In this document: positions 27,495 to 35,919 of the stretch, one piece after another | Layout of the letters: each line of letters opens with the position of its first letter | How positions within the stretch are numbered: position 1 is the stretch's first letter | Assembly: GCA_001803235.1 (NCBI GenBank) | Contig: MHBL01000390.1 | Coordinates: forward strand, 1 to 53,695 | DNA length: 53,695 bases | DNA from: Lentisphaerae bacterium RIFOXYA12_64_32 | Lineage (GTDB): Bacteria; Verrucomicrobiota; Lentisphaeria; Oligosphaerales; YB12-FULL-65-16 | Direction: 5' to 3' | Notes under the pieces: model-generated | Database searches by the model: none | The model's input: the letters and a program-made list of their open reading frames with translations, nothing else | What the model was told of the DNA's origin: nothing | Position numbers and translations under genes: made by a program

Positions 27495-27973
27495 AATGCG
27501 ACAGCGCCCCCCGGGCAGCAACCCGCCCGGTCATACCCACGTGTGACACGCCGCCCCGTTGTACAGGCTTTAGCCTGCTCCGGGTGCGACGCGTAACCCG
27601 GACAGCCCAAAGGCTGTACACAAACGGCCTGTCTCCAGTCGCGTGTAACATGGGAGTCGCGGGTGGAAGGTGAAACGCCGGCCAAGGGACTGGCCGGGCC
27701 ACCGGGGCCGAGTGGTGCGGGCAGTCTCTTGCCCGCAGGCTCAAGACGACGTGTCGGTTTCGGTACTGCCTCCACCCGCGACTCCCATGTTACTGGCAGG
27801 TCGATTCTCGCCGCCGCCCGGCTCGTCCGGGCGGGGCGCCAATTAGGGGGGGGAAAGGGGGCGTCCCCCCCAATCGATCGCCCCACTGCCGCGAGGTCAG
27901 TGGCGGCGCGAACCGGCCAGTAACCCGAGAGGTATGACCGGCCGGTCCGCCGGCCGGGACGGGCTGACGCATT
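27495..27973. repeat. Composite element I: inverted pair of REP-like units enclosing nested inverted repeats
   Basis: A 42-nt unit on the plus strand (27495-27536; hairpin CCGGGC/GCCCGG) and one on the minus strand (27932-27973; hairpin CCGGCCG/CGGCCGG) both start AATGCG(A/T)CAGC and end TCATAC. Between them lie an imperfect inverted repeat TGTACAGGCTTTAGCCTG-type (27560-27585 with 27596-27620), a perfect 23-bp inverted repeat (27645-27667 with 27771-27793), and a CCCCCCC/GGGGGGG pairing around 27845-27880. No coding capacity is apparent. The organisation matches REPIN-like or palindromic miniature elements. Confidence 0.82.
27645..27793. repeat. Nested unit with perfect 23-bp terminal inverted repeats
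   Basis: Arms 27645-27667 and 27771-27793 are exact reverse complements. The interior carries two tight hairpins, CCGGCCA/TGGCCGG (loop AGGGAC) and GCGGGCA/TGCCCGC (loop GTCTCT). The 13-mer AGTCGCGGGTGGA of the arm recurs at 53643-53655. Confidence 0.9.
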
Positions 27974-27994
27974 GCCCCACGCCACCCGCGGCGA

Positions 27995-28023
27995 TTGCGC
28001 CCACCGGCGTATGCCTGTATAGT
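27995..28023 (+). promoter_or_regulatory. Probable promoter of the first pseudopilin gene
   Basis: TTGCGC (27995-28000), a 17-base spacer and TATAGT (28018-28023), 22 bases right of element I and 75 bases before the start codon. Confidence 0.6.
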
Positions 28024-28097
28024 TATACCGGAGAAGACGGTCGTTGGTTACTGCACCAGCGTCGTCGGGATGGCCGAGAACTGAAGAGAGGTCCGCC

Positions 28098-28928
28098 ATG
28101 CGCCGCAACTTCACCTTGATCAAACCCTTCGCCCCTTCGGCAGACTCAGGGACTGGCGTCAGGCTCAAGGCTCATTCGTTCACCCTCATCGAGCTCCTGG
28201 TCGTCATTGCGATCATCGCCATTCTCGCGTCCATGCTGCTCCCGGCGCTGCGCAACGCGCAGGACAAGGGCAAGCAGGCCCTGTGCAAAGGGAATCTCCG
28301 GCAACTCAACACCGGCGCCGCCATGTACGCGGACGACTACGAGGGCGTTTTCGTCCCCAGCCTGGCGTGGCAGCCGGGCCCGCCGCCGGTCAGCAGAAAC
28401 GGGGCGTTCGTCGACTGGAAGACCAACGAGGACCTCATCTGGCCTTACGTCATGAATCTGGATGTGTACTGGTGTCCCATGAGGGTCTGGACAACCGAAA
28501 CCTACAAAGGAAACTACGGGTTCAACTGGAATATCACCCGGGACACGCGTACCGCCGACCAGAACGCGCCCTCGCCCACCAACCCCTGCCTGAAACTACC
28601 GCTCAAACTGTCCCAGATCCGGGACACGGCCGGAAAGCTCTTCTGCTACGATTCGGGGGCCTACGGCACCAGCCAGAACGAAGTGGTCGCGCCGACGGGG
28701 AATTTCTGGTACCTGCCGGGAACCTGCATGGGCCGTAACCCGGAAGGCGAAAACTCCACCCATCTGCTGACCGGTTCGGTGTCGACCGACTACGTGATGG
28801 GACGCCACAGCCGCGGCATCAACACGGTCATGGCCGATGGACACAGTAGCTGGCTGGTCGGAAGCCAAGTGTTCCGCCATGGCTTCGACACGGCTGCCGA
28901 CACCCTGTTCAAAGTCCCGGTCCCGTAA
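28098..28928 (+). CDS. Type II secretion-like pseudopilin, H-X9-DG type
   Basis: 276 residues. The prepilin motif SFTLIELLVVIAIIAILASM is preceded by a 26-residue leader. The leader itself contains a second, truncated motif (MRRNFTLIK), as if the leader arose by duplication. The head is followed by LLPALRNAQDKGKQALCKGNLRQLNTG, a conserved YWCP near residue 127 and the C-terminal H-X9-DG (HSRGINTVMADGH). Proteins of this class are processed by a prepilin peptidase and held in the inner membrane with the globular part outside; they are expanded to very many copies in Lentisphaerae and Planctomycetes. GAGAGG lies 6 bases before ATG 28098. Specific role unknown. Confidence 0.9.
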   Translation: MRRNFTLIKPFAPSADSGTGVRLKAHSFTLIELLVVIAIIAILASMLLPALRNAQDKGKQALCKGNLRQLNTGAAMYADDYEGVFVPSLAWQPGPPPVSRNGAFVDWKTNEDLIWPYVMNLDVYWCPMRVWTTETYKGNYGFNWNITRDTRTADQNAPSPTNPCLKLPLKLSQIRDTAGKLFCYDSGAYGTSQNEVVAPTGNFWYLPGTCMGRNPEGENSTHLLTGSVSTDYVMGRHSRGINTVMADGHSSWLVGSQVFRHGFDTAADTLFKVPVP

Positions 28929-29042
28929 GCGCTCCGCCGTCTCCGCCGCCTCGCGGCGCTTGCGCTCGCCGCCGTGCCTGGCTATTGTCGGTGCTGCCGT
29001 CGAATCCCGTTGTGAAATCCGTGCAGAGAAGGAGCCATATCC

Positions 29043-29708
29043 GTGTTCGTCTACATCGTCACCGACACGCTGGAGAACTACCGCAAGAGCAAGTCGTGGT
29101 ACGACGTACGCGACACGCTCGAGGGACTGGCCGAAGACACCGGCCTGGTCGTGCACTACAAACAAGTCAGCCCCAGCCTGCTCGAGGCGCTCAAGCCCTG
29201 GGCCATCTGCCACAGCGGCTGCTCGACCCGGTTCGAGGACTATGACGTCCTTCAGCAGACCGAGTACCGCGACGTCATCCGCACGTCCGCCATCCCCCAA
29301 CTCGGACTCTGCGGCGGACACCAGTTGGTAGCAACGTTCTTCGGCAGCCGGATCGGGCCGATGCGACGCCTTCGCGCCGACGAACCCGACCTCGCACCCT
29401 ATCGGGCCGGTTACTTCAAGGAATGGGGAATGTACCCGGTCCGGATCCTGAAACGCGACCCCCTGTTCAAAGGCTTCGGCAAGACGATCCGCGTGCAGGA
29501 ATATCACTTCTGCGAGGTCAAGAAGCTCGGCCCGGAACTCGAACTGCTCGCCAGCACACGCGACTGCCGCGTCCAGGCCTTTCGTCATCGTGACAAGCCC
29601 GTTTACGGCACGCAGTTCCACCCGGAAAGCGCCACTGACACATACCCCGACGGCAGGAAAGTCCTGAAGAACTTCTTCGCCCTCGCCCGCGCGTACCGGA
29701 AAGACTGA
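29043..29708 (+). CDS. Class I glutamine amidotransferase-like protein
   Basis: 221 residues of the triad GATase fold. The nucleophile elbow is LGLCGGHQ (Cys near residue 90) and the His-Glu pair is in QFHPES near residue 193. The region before the elbow (WAICHSGCSTRFEDYDVL) takes the place of the usual PGGP segment and carries two extra cysteines. There is no synthetase domain, so it resembles free-standing GATases or gamma-glutamyl hydrolases of unknown substrate. The GTG start has AAGGAG 8 bases upstream. It is a single gene with no pathway partners adjacent. Confidence 0.85.
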   Translation: MFVYIVTDTLENYRKSKSWYDVRDTLEGLAEDTGLVVHYKQVSPSLLEALKPWAICHSGCSTRFEDYDVLQQTEYRDVIRTSAIPQLGLCGGHQLVATFFGSRIGPMRRLRADEPDLAPYRAGYFKEWGMYPVRILKRDPLFKGFGKTIRVQEYHFCEVKKLGPELELLASTRDCRVQAFRHRDKPVYGTQFHPESATDTYPDGRKVLKNFFALARAYRKD

Positions 29709-30058
29709 AGCGGACAACGGCCTCCCGCTGGGTTGGCCTTGATGTTCCGGCACCTGCGAAACACGCGACGGCCGCGAAAGAAGCAACCTGTGCGGGCAAG
29801 TCCAGCCTGGCGGAAACGCAGCTTGGCCCGGCCAGGACGAACTCGGTCAAGCAGTGGCTCGGCGCGTCCCGCGCCGAAGCGGGGTGCGTCGGCCTGTCTC
29901 CGGCCGATGGCCTCGGGCCGGGACGGCCCCGAGCACCCTGCCGCGGCCCCGGAGGTTCCGCGCCACTGTCGGCCGGTGCGGACAACCGCAGACGGGTGTC
30001 GTGTGTTGTTCTCAATCCCTCGGGTGCACGCCCTGCCCCGGTCCGAACGCACGGCGCC
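29709..30058. other. Convergent intergenic region containing the second structured repeat
   Basis: Holds the repeat at 29851-29977 and otherwise nothing recognisable. Genes on both sides end toward it. Confidence 0.5.
29851..29977 (-). repeat. Interspersed structured repeat, copy 2
   Basis: Matches 3061-3176 over its length with a ~12-base insertion after GGGGTGCGTCGGCC. The hairpin is CTCGGGCC (29912-29919) with GGCCCCGAG (29925-29933), compensating the change seen in copy 1. A second stem CGCGG/CCGCG around CCCCGGAGGTT corresponds to a TGCGG/CCGCG wobble stem in copy 1. It lies 82 bases downstream of the leftward anti-sigma gene. Confidence 0.85.
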
Positions 30059-32539
30059 TCAGCGCTTCGTCTCTTCGAGACCCTCCCGTTGCTGAGCGGC
30101 GGGACGGTCGGCACCGCCGTCCGGGTCAATCTCGATCTCGAGCCCGGCCAAATCGTCGTCCAGAACAGACACCGCCCCCTCCTTCGCCGCAACGGTTGCG
30201 GAAATCTTCAGAGCCGCCATGCAATGAGCCTCTCCGGCCTGCAGGCTGAGGCAGGCCAGGGCCGTCGCAAAGTACGGATCGTACTCGTGCGCAGGTCCCG
30301 TTGCCACAGGCGGCATCCAGCCCCCGTCCGCCTGCTGCAACCCCCGGAGGAACGGGTAGAACTCCGCACTCCATTTCCGCCACGCGGCGAACCCGTTGAA
30401 GCGCAGCGCCCACGTCTCGCAGTACCAACCGTAGAACGGACTGGCGTACGGATCGTCCGCGCCGGTATCGGCCATCAGGCGGTCCATGCTGCGAGTCAGC
30501 AGTGCTGCTCCGGCACGGGCCTGCGACGACCTACCCTCGCCCGCCAAGTGCAGCGCCAGGGTGCCGATGCTCTGCACCGGTAACGTCGCCGGGCCCTTGG
30601 GCGTGAGCAAGAAACAGCCCCGGCGCCGGTCCGGCTTCATACGGAAGCCGTCCTTCTTCAGGAAATCCCGGGCCTTCTGCAGACTCGCGTCCAACCCCGG
30701 CACATCCAGGCCCGCATTGCGCCCCGCCACCAGCGCCTGAACCTGCCAGCCGCTGACCGCCAGGTCCCAGTCACCCCCACCACCATATTCGTGGGAGAAA
30801 CCGCCATTCGCCTGTTGACCGGCGATGATACGCTGCAGCCCCCTCTCCGCGGCCGGTTTCAGGTACGGAATCCGCATCACCCCGTAGGCCTCTGACAACG
30901 CCACCGTCACAATGCCGTTGACTCCCGGCCGCGACAGGGCCACGCCCGCAGGCCCGGTGTCCTCCATCACACGGTTCACCAGGTACTGCATGGCCTTCAC
31001 CAGCGTGACCCCGAACCGGCCCGAGTCGGCGGCCGCGAGCGGGACATCGCCGTGCGCCAGGAACGCCAACAACCCCAACCCCGTCATGGCAGCCGGTGCC
31101 GACTCGGACCACGACCCGTCCGGGTTCTGGTGTTCCTGCAGCCACCGCAGCCCCCCCTGCACAGCGGCCTCGGAGTCATCACCCCGGGCCGGTGCCGCGG
31201 CTGCGGGAACGGGGGCCTGCTTGACTTGTGCCTCGACCAACGCGCCCTTCGCCGGCGCCGGGGGCGACGCCGGGATGGCGGCCATTGCGCCGGCAACTCC
31301 GCCTTGCCCCCCCTCGGTCAACCGCCGCGCCGCCCCACCGGCCTTTCGCTTTGCCAGCGCATCGCGGTCCACCTCCGTCGTGCCACGCTGCCGCTTCTTG
31401 TCGTTACCCGTGGGATCTCCGTCCGCGGCCGCCGCGGCGGCTCGGATTCCCGGGCTGGGGGCTGCCGCGGCCGGAGCTTCCTCCTTCTCGACCAGCCGAT
31501 ACTTCTCGACCTGCGCCTTCCCCAGTTCCGGCAGAAGCCCTCGATCCCTCAGCGACGTTGCCTCGTCCTTCGCCTGCAGGCGCGCCAAAGCGTTCACGGC
31601 CGGCGCCGCTGCGGCATCCGCACTCGGGCGCCCAGGCGCCGTCTTCTGCGGCAAGGCCGCCTCCGCCCGCTCCGCCACCGCGTCAGCCATCCCAAACGCC
31701 TTGGCCTCATCCGCCGGCGCGCCAGCCCCGCCTGCAATCTCCTGCCCCGCAGTGCCCACGCGGAGCCCCAACGCCTTGTCCTGCTTGGCCTCTGCGCGCC
31801 TCTCGGCCCAGATCGCCGACGCCTGGCGCGGCGTATCCGCGATCGCAATCTCCTCCGCCACTTTCGCCACACTCTCCGCCGCCGGGGGCATCACGGTCAC
31901 GTCGCTTCGAGCACCAGGCTTGGCATCTGCCAGTTCCGTGACTGACTCGTCCGCAGGCTTGCTGGCAGGCACCGTCAGCGGCGTCTCCGCCGCTCCCAGT
32001 TGGTCCAGCGCCAACTCAATCGCCGGCGCCGGCGCCTTGACGTCGCGCTCGCCCGGGGCTGGGGTGTCGTAGCGTGGGGCACCTTCCCTGGCCAGACGCG
32101 CCAGTTCCGAGTTGGCCCCCACATAACGGAAGGCATGGGACAGGAAGACGAGCGCAAACCCGCTGACCAGCAGCATCAGGACCGCCGCCAACCCGAGCAC
32201 CCGCCAGTAGAGCACTTCATTCCCCGAACCCGCCTGCGGCCACAGCAGCAGCGACCGGCGCATCTTCCCTGCCTTGCCCTCCTCGCGCGGCCCAGCCGCC
32301 GCTGCCGAATCGGCCGCGGCACGACGCAGCAGTTCCACCCGCCGCTCCGAACTCAGCACAGGGGCGGGACCGGCCATCACGCCGTCGCGCAGGAGCTGGG
32401 TCACCGCCCGCATCTGCGCCGCGGCCGCGCGACAGGCCTCGCAGGTCTCGACATGCCGTCGAACCTGTTCTTTCTCCTCGCCGCCCAGTTCGTCAAAGAC
32501 GTACCCGGCGAGTCGCTCCTGTGTCTCGTTACAGGTCAT
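30059..32539 (-). CDS. Anti-sigma-like zf-HC2 membrane protein fused to an alpha/alpha-toroid (terpenoid-cyclase-like) domain
   Basis: 826 residues. Cytoplasmic zf-HC2/ASD zinc motif: Cys3, His29, Cys33, Cys36. One transmembrane helix (VLGLAAVLMLLVSGFALVFL, about residues 112-131). An Ala/Pro/Lys-rich disordered region of ~320 residues. Then a C-terminal prenyltransferase/squalene-oxidase-type repeat domain with QW-like motifs (HQNPDGSW, GQQANGGF, QQADGGWM). No DxDD cyclase motif is visible, so this toroid is probably a binding rather than a cyclase domain. It lies downstream of an ECF sigma gene on the same strand, which supports a sensor/anti-sigma role: outer toroid senses, inner zinc domain holds the sigma factor. 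The 301-base gap between them is filled by repeats. Confidence 0.8.
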   Translation of the reverse strand: MTCNETQERLAGYVFDELGGEEKEQVRRHVETCEACRAAAAQMRAVTQLLRDGVMAGPAPVLSSERRVELLRRAAADSAAAAGPREEGKAGKMRRSLLLWPQAGSGNEVLYWRVLGLAAVLMLLVSGFALVFLSHAFRYVGANSELARLAREGAPRYDTPAPGERDVKAPAPAIELALDQLGAAETPLTVPASKPADESVTELADAKPGARSDVTVMPPAAESVAKVAEEIAIADTPRQASAIWAERRAEAKQDKALGLRVGTAGQEIAGGAGAPADEAKAFGMADAVAERAEAALPQKTAPGRPSADAAAAPAVNALARLQAKDEATSLRDRGLLPELGKAQVEKYRLVEKEEAPAAAAPSPGIRAAAAAADGDPTGNDKKRQRGTTEVDRDALAKRKAGGAARRLTEGGQGGVAGAMAAIPASPPAPAKGALVEAQVKQAPVPAAAAPARGDDSEAAVQGGLRWLQEHQNPDGSWSESAPAAMTGLGLLAFLAHGDVPLAAADSGRFGVTLVKAMQYLVNRVMEDTGPAGVALSRPGVNGIVTVALSEAYGVMRIPYLKPAAERGLQRIIAGQQANGGFSHEYGGGGDWDLAVSGWQVQALVAGRNAGLDVPGLDASLQKARDFLKKDGFRMKPDRRRGCFLLTPKGPATLPVQSIGTLALHLAGEGRSSQARAGAALLTRSMDRLMADTGADDPYASPFYGWYCETWALRFNGFAAWRKWSAEFYPFLRGLQQADGGWMPPVATGPAHEYDPYFATALACLSLQAGEAHCMAALKISATVAAKEGAVSVLDDDLAGLEIEIDPDGGADRPAAQQREGLEETKR

Positions 32540-32840
32540 GGGGTCATCTCACTCCGCAACCCTCAGGTGGATAGGCTGAAGGGGCTTAGGCTGAAGGTGG
32601 AACCAGCGGGGGGCATAGGGACCCCGTGCGGCCTACCTGGCTTTGCCCTTGATTGGGTCGATTCGAGCCTTCCTCCTTCAGCCTAACAGCCTACAGCCTA
32701 AAACTCATCCCGCACCGCTGCCCCTTCAGCCCTCACCTTTCATCCCTCGGACGAGGGTCGGGTGTCGCGTGTCGAGGGGGGGGCTGAACACCGAACACTC
32801 AGCCTTCACCTTTCATCCCTCATTTCTCATCCCTGCCTTG
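32540..32840 (-). repeat. Repeat-filled gap between sigma and anti-sigma genes
   Basis: Heptad-period tracts: AGGCTGA/GGGGCTT-type at 32564-32598 inverted against CCTTCAGCCTAACAGCCTA-type at 32670-32701; TCA-ended units at 32722-32749; GAACACC/GAACACT at 32786-32799; and TCA-ended units from 32802 to the sigma stop codon at 32841-32843. The GGCTG(A/C)AGGGGCTTAGG word recurs at 51711-51727. No gene is seen. Confidence 0.8.
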
Positions 32841-33377
32841 TCACACCACTCCCGCCTGCTGCAGTCGCTCGGCCATGGCACGCAACCCTTGCGTAAGGCG
32901 GTAATTCACCGTGCCGATCTTCATCCCGGTAACATCGCTGATCTCCTGCAGCGTAAAGCCCTGAATGATCTTCAGCAGCACCACCGTCTTCTGCTCCTCC
33001 GGCAGCCGTTGCACCTCGTCCATGGCCAGGCGGCAGGCCTCATCATGCCCCATCTCCTCGCCTGGCGCCGGCAACCGTCCTGTTTCCTCGGGATTCACCA
33101 CGGGATCCGATGTCACTTTCGCTTGGAGCTGACTGCGTTGCCGGCGCTTGCGCCCAGCGTCCATCGCCAGATTGTGCGAGACGCGGAACAGCCAGCTCGA
33201 GAGGCTGCGTACGCTCTCTCCGCCATCCTCGAGGACTTGACGATGCAGCCGCAGGAACGTTTCCTGCACCACATCTTCGATCTCCTCGGACCCGGGGCCG
33301 ATCAGGTGGCCCACATAGCGAAGCAACGCGCTCTCGAACTGCTCCACAACCGCGGCTAGGTCGAAGCGGCCTTCCAA
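32841..33377 (-). CDS. ECF-type RNA polymerase sigma factor
   Basis: 178 residues. Sigma region 2 is at about 10-80 (LLRYVGHLIGPGSEEIEDVV then QETFLRLHRQV and WLFRVSHNLAMDAGRKRRQR). Region 4 is at 120-170 (LPEEQKTVVLLKIIQGFTLQ, then EISDVTGMKIGTVNYRLTQG). Length and domain content fit the extracytoplasmic-function group; the linker is about 25 residues. TTG start with GGAG 7 bases upstream. Likely paired with the zf-HC2 fusion protein downstream. The stop codon coincides with the last unit of a heptad array. Confidence 0.92.
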   Translation of the reverse strand: MEGRFDLAAVVEQFESALLRYVGHLIGPGSEEIEDVVQETFLRLHRQVLEDGGESVRSLSSWLFRVSHNLAMDAGRKRRQRSQLQAKVTSDPVVNPEETGRLPAPGEEMGHDEACRLAMDEVQRLPEEQKTVVLLKIIQGFTLQEISDVTGMKIGTVNYRLTQGLRAMAERLQQAGVV

Positions 33378-33720
33378 CGCTGCTCTCCGGTTCGTTCTGC
33401 CGTGCCATTGCCACTGGTGGAGCCCGCCACATACCCGGAACCGGACCCATCTTGCTCACACCCTAGAGACGTACGGCAGTGTCCGGTTTTTAAAAGACAC
33501 CGGCAATCCGAGTTTGGCAAGAGCAATCGGCGAGCCGCAGACACTACGTCCGTCGCAGGTGCAGGGCTGCGGGACAACGTGGCGGGACCGTCTGACACCG
33601 GCGTCACTGCGGGTCCCCGATCCGGCGGCAGCACGGAAGCAGAAGTGGGAGTACATTGTGGGCAGGCTAACCCCGCGACGCACAGGACGCCGTCGTGCCA
33701 GGGACACAAGGAGCCCCCGC
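33378..33720. other. Divergent intergenic region
   Basis: Separates the leftward sigma gene from the rightward glycosidase-like gene. It should hold both promoters, but I see no good match to the TATAGT-type promoters used elsewhere. A small CCGGT/ACCGG hairpin is at 33483-33503. No gene seen. Confidence 0.4.
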
Positions 33721-35919
33721 ATGCCATCTGATCGGGATATTGCCAACCTGCCGCTCGGTTCTCATCCCAAGGCGCTGGAGTTCCCGCACTTCCCGACGCG
33801 ACAGCAGGCGTTCGTGTGGCGGAACTGGGAGCTGGTCCCGGTCGAACGACTGGCGGGAATCCTTGGCACCGACGAATCGACCGTACTCAAGCTGGCGCGC
33901 GACATGGGGCTGCGCACACCACCGGTCGTTGTCGCGCACTGGCTGACCCGCGGTCATTGCACGCTGATCCGCAACAACTGGCACCTGCTCCCGTACGAGC
34001 AGCTTCTTGAACTCATCGGCTGGCCCGCCAAGAAGCTGGAATTCGCACTCCTGGAAGAAGACTTCCTGTGGATCAAGCTCGGCAAGCTCAAACCCCAAGC
34101 CGAGCCGCTGCGCTTCACGCCCCTGACGCCTGACCAGGTACGCCAGACCGCCGCCCTCAGGCGAGTTGCCCGGACGCACTTCCCGGCGGGGCGCACGGCA
34201 CGGCACACAGAACCGCCATTCGCCTTCTACGATGCCTTCTGCAAGCCCGTGATGCGGCGCCCGCCCGCGCAACGGGGCGGCCCGTTCGATCTGCGCCTCA
34301 TCTTCTCCTACTCCGCCGTGTACGGAGACTCGCTCCTGCACCCGGAACTGGATCCCTATCCGGACGGGCTGCTCGCCAGGATGGCCGAAATGGGCGTGAA
34401 CGCCGTCTGGCTCCCGGGACATTTGTACCTCATGACGCCGTGGAAACCGGACCCGGCGCTGTCCAAAGGCTGGCAGACACGCCTGAAGAATCTGGACCTG
34501 CTCGCCAAGCGCGTCGCCCGGCACGGTATGGGCCTGTACCTGTACTTGAACGAGCCGCGCGCGATCCCGACGTCGAGCAAGACCTTCGACGTGCACCCCG
34601 AATGGAAAGGCATCGACTACCCGGACCTGGGCGTGCGCGGCCTGTGCACCTCCAACCCGGCCGTCCTGGATCTCGTCCGCGACGCCACCGCCGGCCTGTT
34701 CCGCGCCGCCCCGGACCTGGCTGGCGTGTTCACCATCAACATGTCGGAATGGCCCACGCACTGCGCGTCGCGAGGGCGCAAAGCGGATTGCCCGCACTGC
34801 GCGAACCGGCCCACGGAAGAACTGATTGCGGACGTCGTCCGGGCCACCGCGGACGGCGCGCACAGCGTCAAGCCGGACGCCCGCGTGATCGTCTGGACCT
34901 GGTCGTGGCACCCGGACTGGCAGCACCAGGCCATCGACCTGCTCCCCACGACCGTCGACCTGATGTCCACCAGCGAGAAGGGGCTGGCCTCGCGCACCGC
35001 GGGCGTCGAGGTGACCGTCGGCGACTACTCGATCTCGCGCGTCGGCCCGAGCCAGTGGTCCCTGGACATGTGGGAACATGCGCGCCGCCGCGGCATGCGC
35101 GTCGTCGCCAAGGTGATGTTCAACTCGAGCTGGGAGCTGTCCGCCGTGCCGTACCTGCCGGTGGTCGACCTGGTGGAGGAACACCTGACGAAACTCCGCA
35201 AGGCCGGCGCCACCGGCCTGATGCTGAGTTGGACGAACGGCAGCTACCCCGGCGGCAACCTCGACCTCATCGACAAATCCGCCGCCGACGTGGCCGTCGA
35301 ACGGTACGGCGCGAAAGCGGCGCCGCAGGTCCGCAAAGCCTGGAGCGCCTTCAGCCGCGCCTTCCGCGAATACCCGTTCTCCGTCGGCGTGGTCTACAAC
35401 GCCCCGCACAACTGCGGCCCCATGAACCTGCTCTACGCAACGCCTACCGGCTACGCGTCGACCATGGTTCAAGGTCTGCCGTACGACAACCTGAAGGGCT
35501 GGCGCAACGTCTACCCCGAAGACGTGTTCGAAGACCAGTTCCGCAAGCTGAGTGTGGGCTGGAAGCGCGGCCTGGCCCTGCTGGAGAAAGCTGCGCGCCT
35601 GGTCCCCAAGGCGAAGCGCGCCAACTACACCGAACTCGACCGCATGGCGCGCGCCGCCTACTGCCACTTCCGCAGCGCATACCTGCAGATCGTCTTTGTC
35701 CGCACCCGCGACGGCAAACTGCCGGAAAAGGCGCGAAACGCGAAACTCGTTCGCGTCCTGAATGAAGAGATCGAACTCGCCAAAACCCTGCACGGACTAG
35801 TGCTGCAGGACTCGCGCATCGGCTTCGAGGCCGCCAACCACTACTCCTACACCGCGAACGATCTAAAGGAAAAAGTCCTCAACTGCGAGTCGTTGCGTGA
35901 AGTGTTCGGCAAGAGGTAA
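33721..35919 (+). CDS. Putative TIM-barrel glycoside hydrolase with duplicated N-terminal helix-turn-helix-like repeats, no signal peptide
   Basis: 732 residues. The first ~130 hold two similar units, WRNWELVPVERLAGILGTDE and IRNNWHLLPYEQLLELIGWP, each followed by a short helix as in DNA-binding HTH or peptide-binding modules. The main part resembles GH20/DUF4838-like barrels: LARMAEMGVNAVWLPG, LAKRVARHGMGLYLYLNEPR, AGVFTINMSEWPTHCASRG. A later CPHC pair (Cys near 360) may bind metal. Start ATG 33721 has AAGGAG 8 bases upstream. There is no export signal, so it is presumably cytoplasmic. Transcribed divergently from the sigma gene; a second secreted barrel protein follows. Confidence 0.65.
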   Translation: MPSDRDIANLPLGSHPKALEFPHFPTRQQAFVWRNWELVPVERLAGILGTDESTVLKLARDMGLRTPPVVVAHWLTRGHCTLIRNNWHLLPYEQLLELIGWPAKKLEFALLEEDFLWIKLGKLKPQAEPLRFTPLTPDQVRQTAALRRVARTHFPAGRTARHTEPPFAFYDAFCKPVMRRPPAQRGGPFDLRLIFSYSAVYGDSLLHPELDPYPDGLLARMAEMGVNAVWLPGHLYLMTPWKPDPALSKGWQTRLKNLDLLAKRVARHGMGLYLYLNEPRAIPTSSKTFDVHPEWKGIDYPDLGVRGLCTSNPAVLDLVRDATAGLFRAAPDLAGVFTINMSEWPTHCASRGRKADCPHCANRPTEELIADVVRATADGAHSVKPDARVIVWTWSWHPDWQHQAIDLLPTTVDLMSTSEKGLASRTAGVEVTVGDYSISRVGPSQWSLDMWEHARRRGMRVVAKVMFNSSWELSAVPYLPVVDLVEEHLTKLRKAGATGLMLSWTNGSYPGGNLDLIDKSAADVAVERYGAKAAPQVRKAWSAFSRAFREYPFSVGVVYNAPHNCGPMNLLYATPTGYASTMVQGLPYDNLKGWRNVYPEDVFEDQFRKLSVGWKRGLALLEKAARLVPKAKRANYTELDRMARAAYCHFRSAYLQIVFVRTRDGKLPEKARNAKLVRVLNEEIELAKTLHGLVLQDSRIGFEAANHYSYTANDLKEKVLNCESLREVFGKR

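Noticed and set aside
30059..32539. Functional squalene-hopene cyclase
   Set aside because: The toroid domain has QW-type repeats but no DxDD motif, and it is fused to an anti-sigma zinc domain and a single membrane helix.
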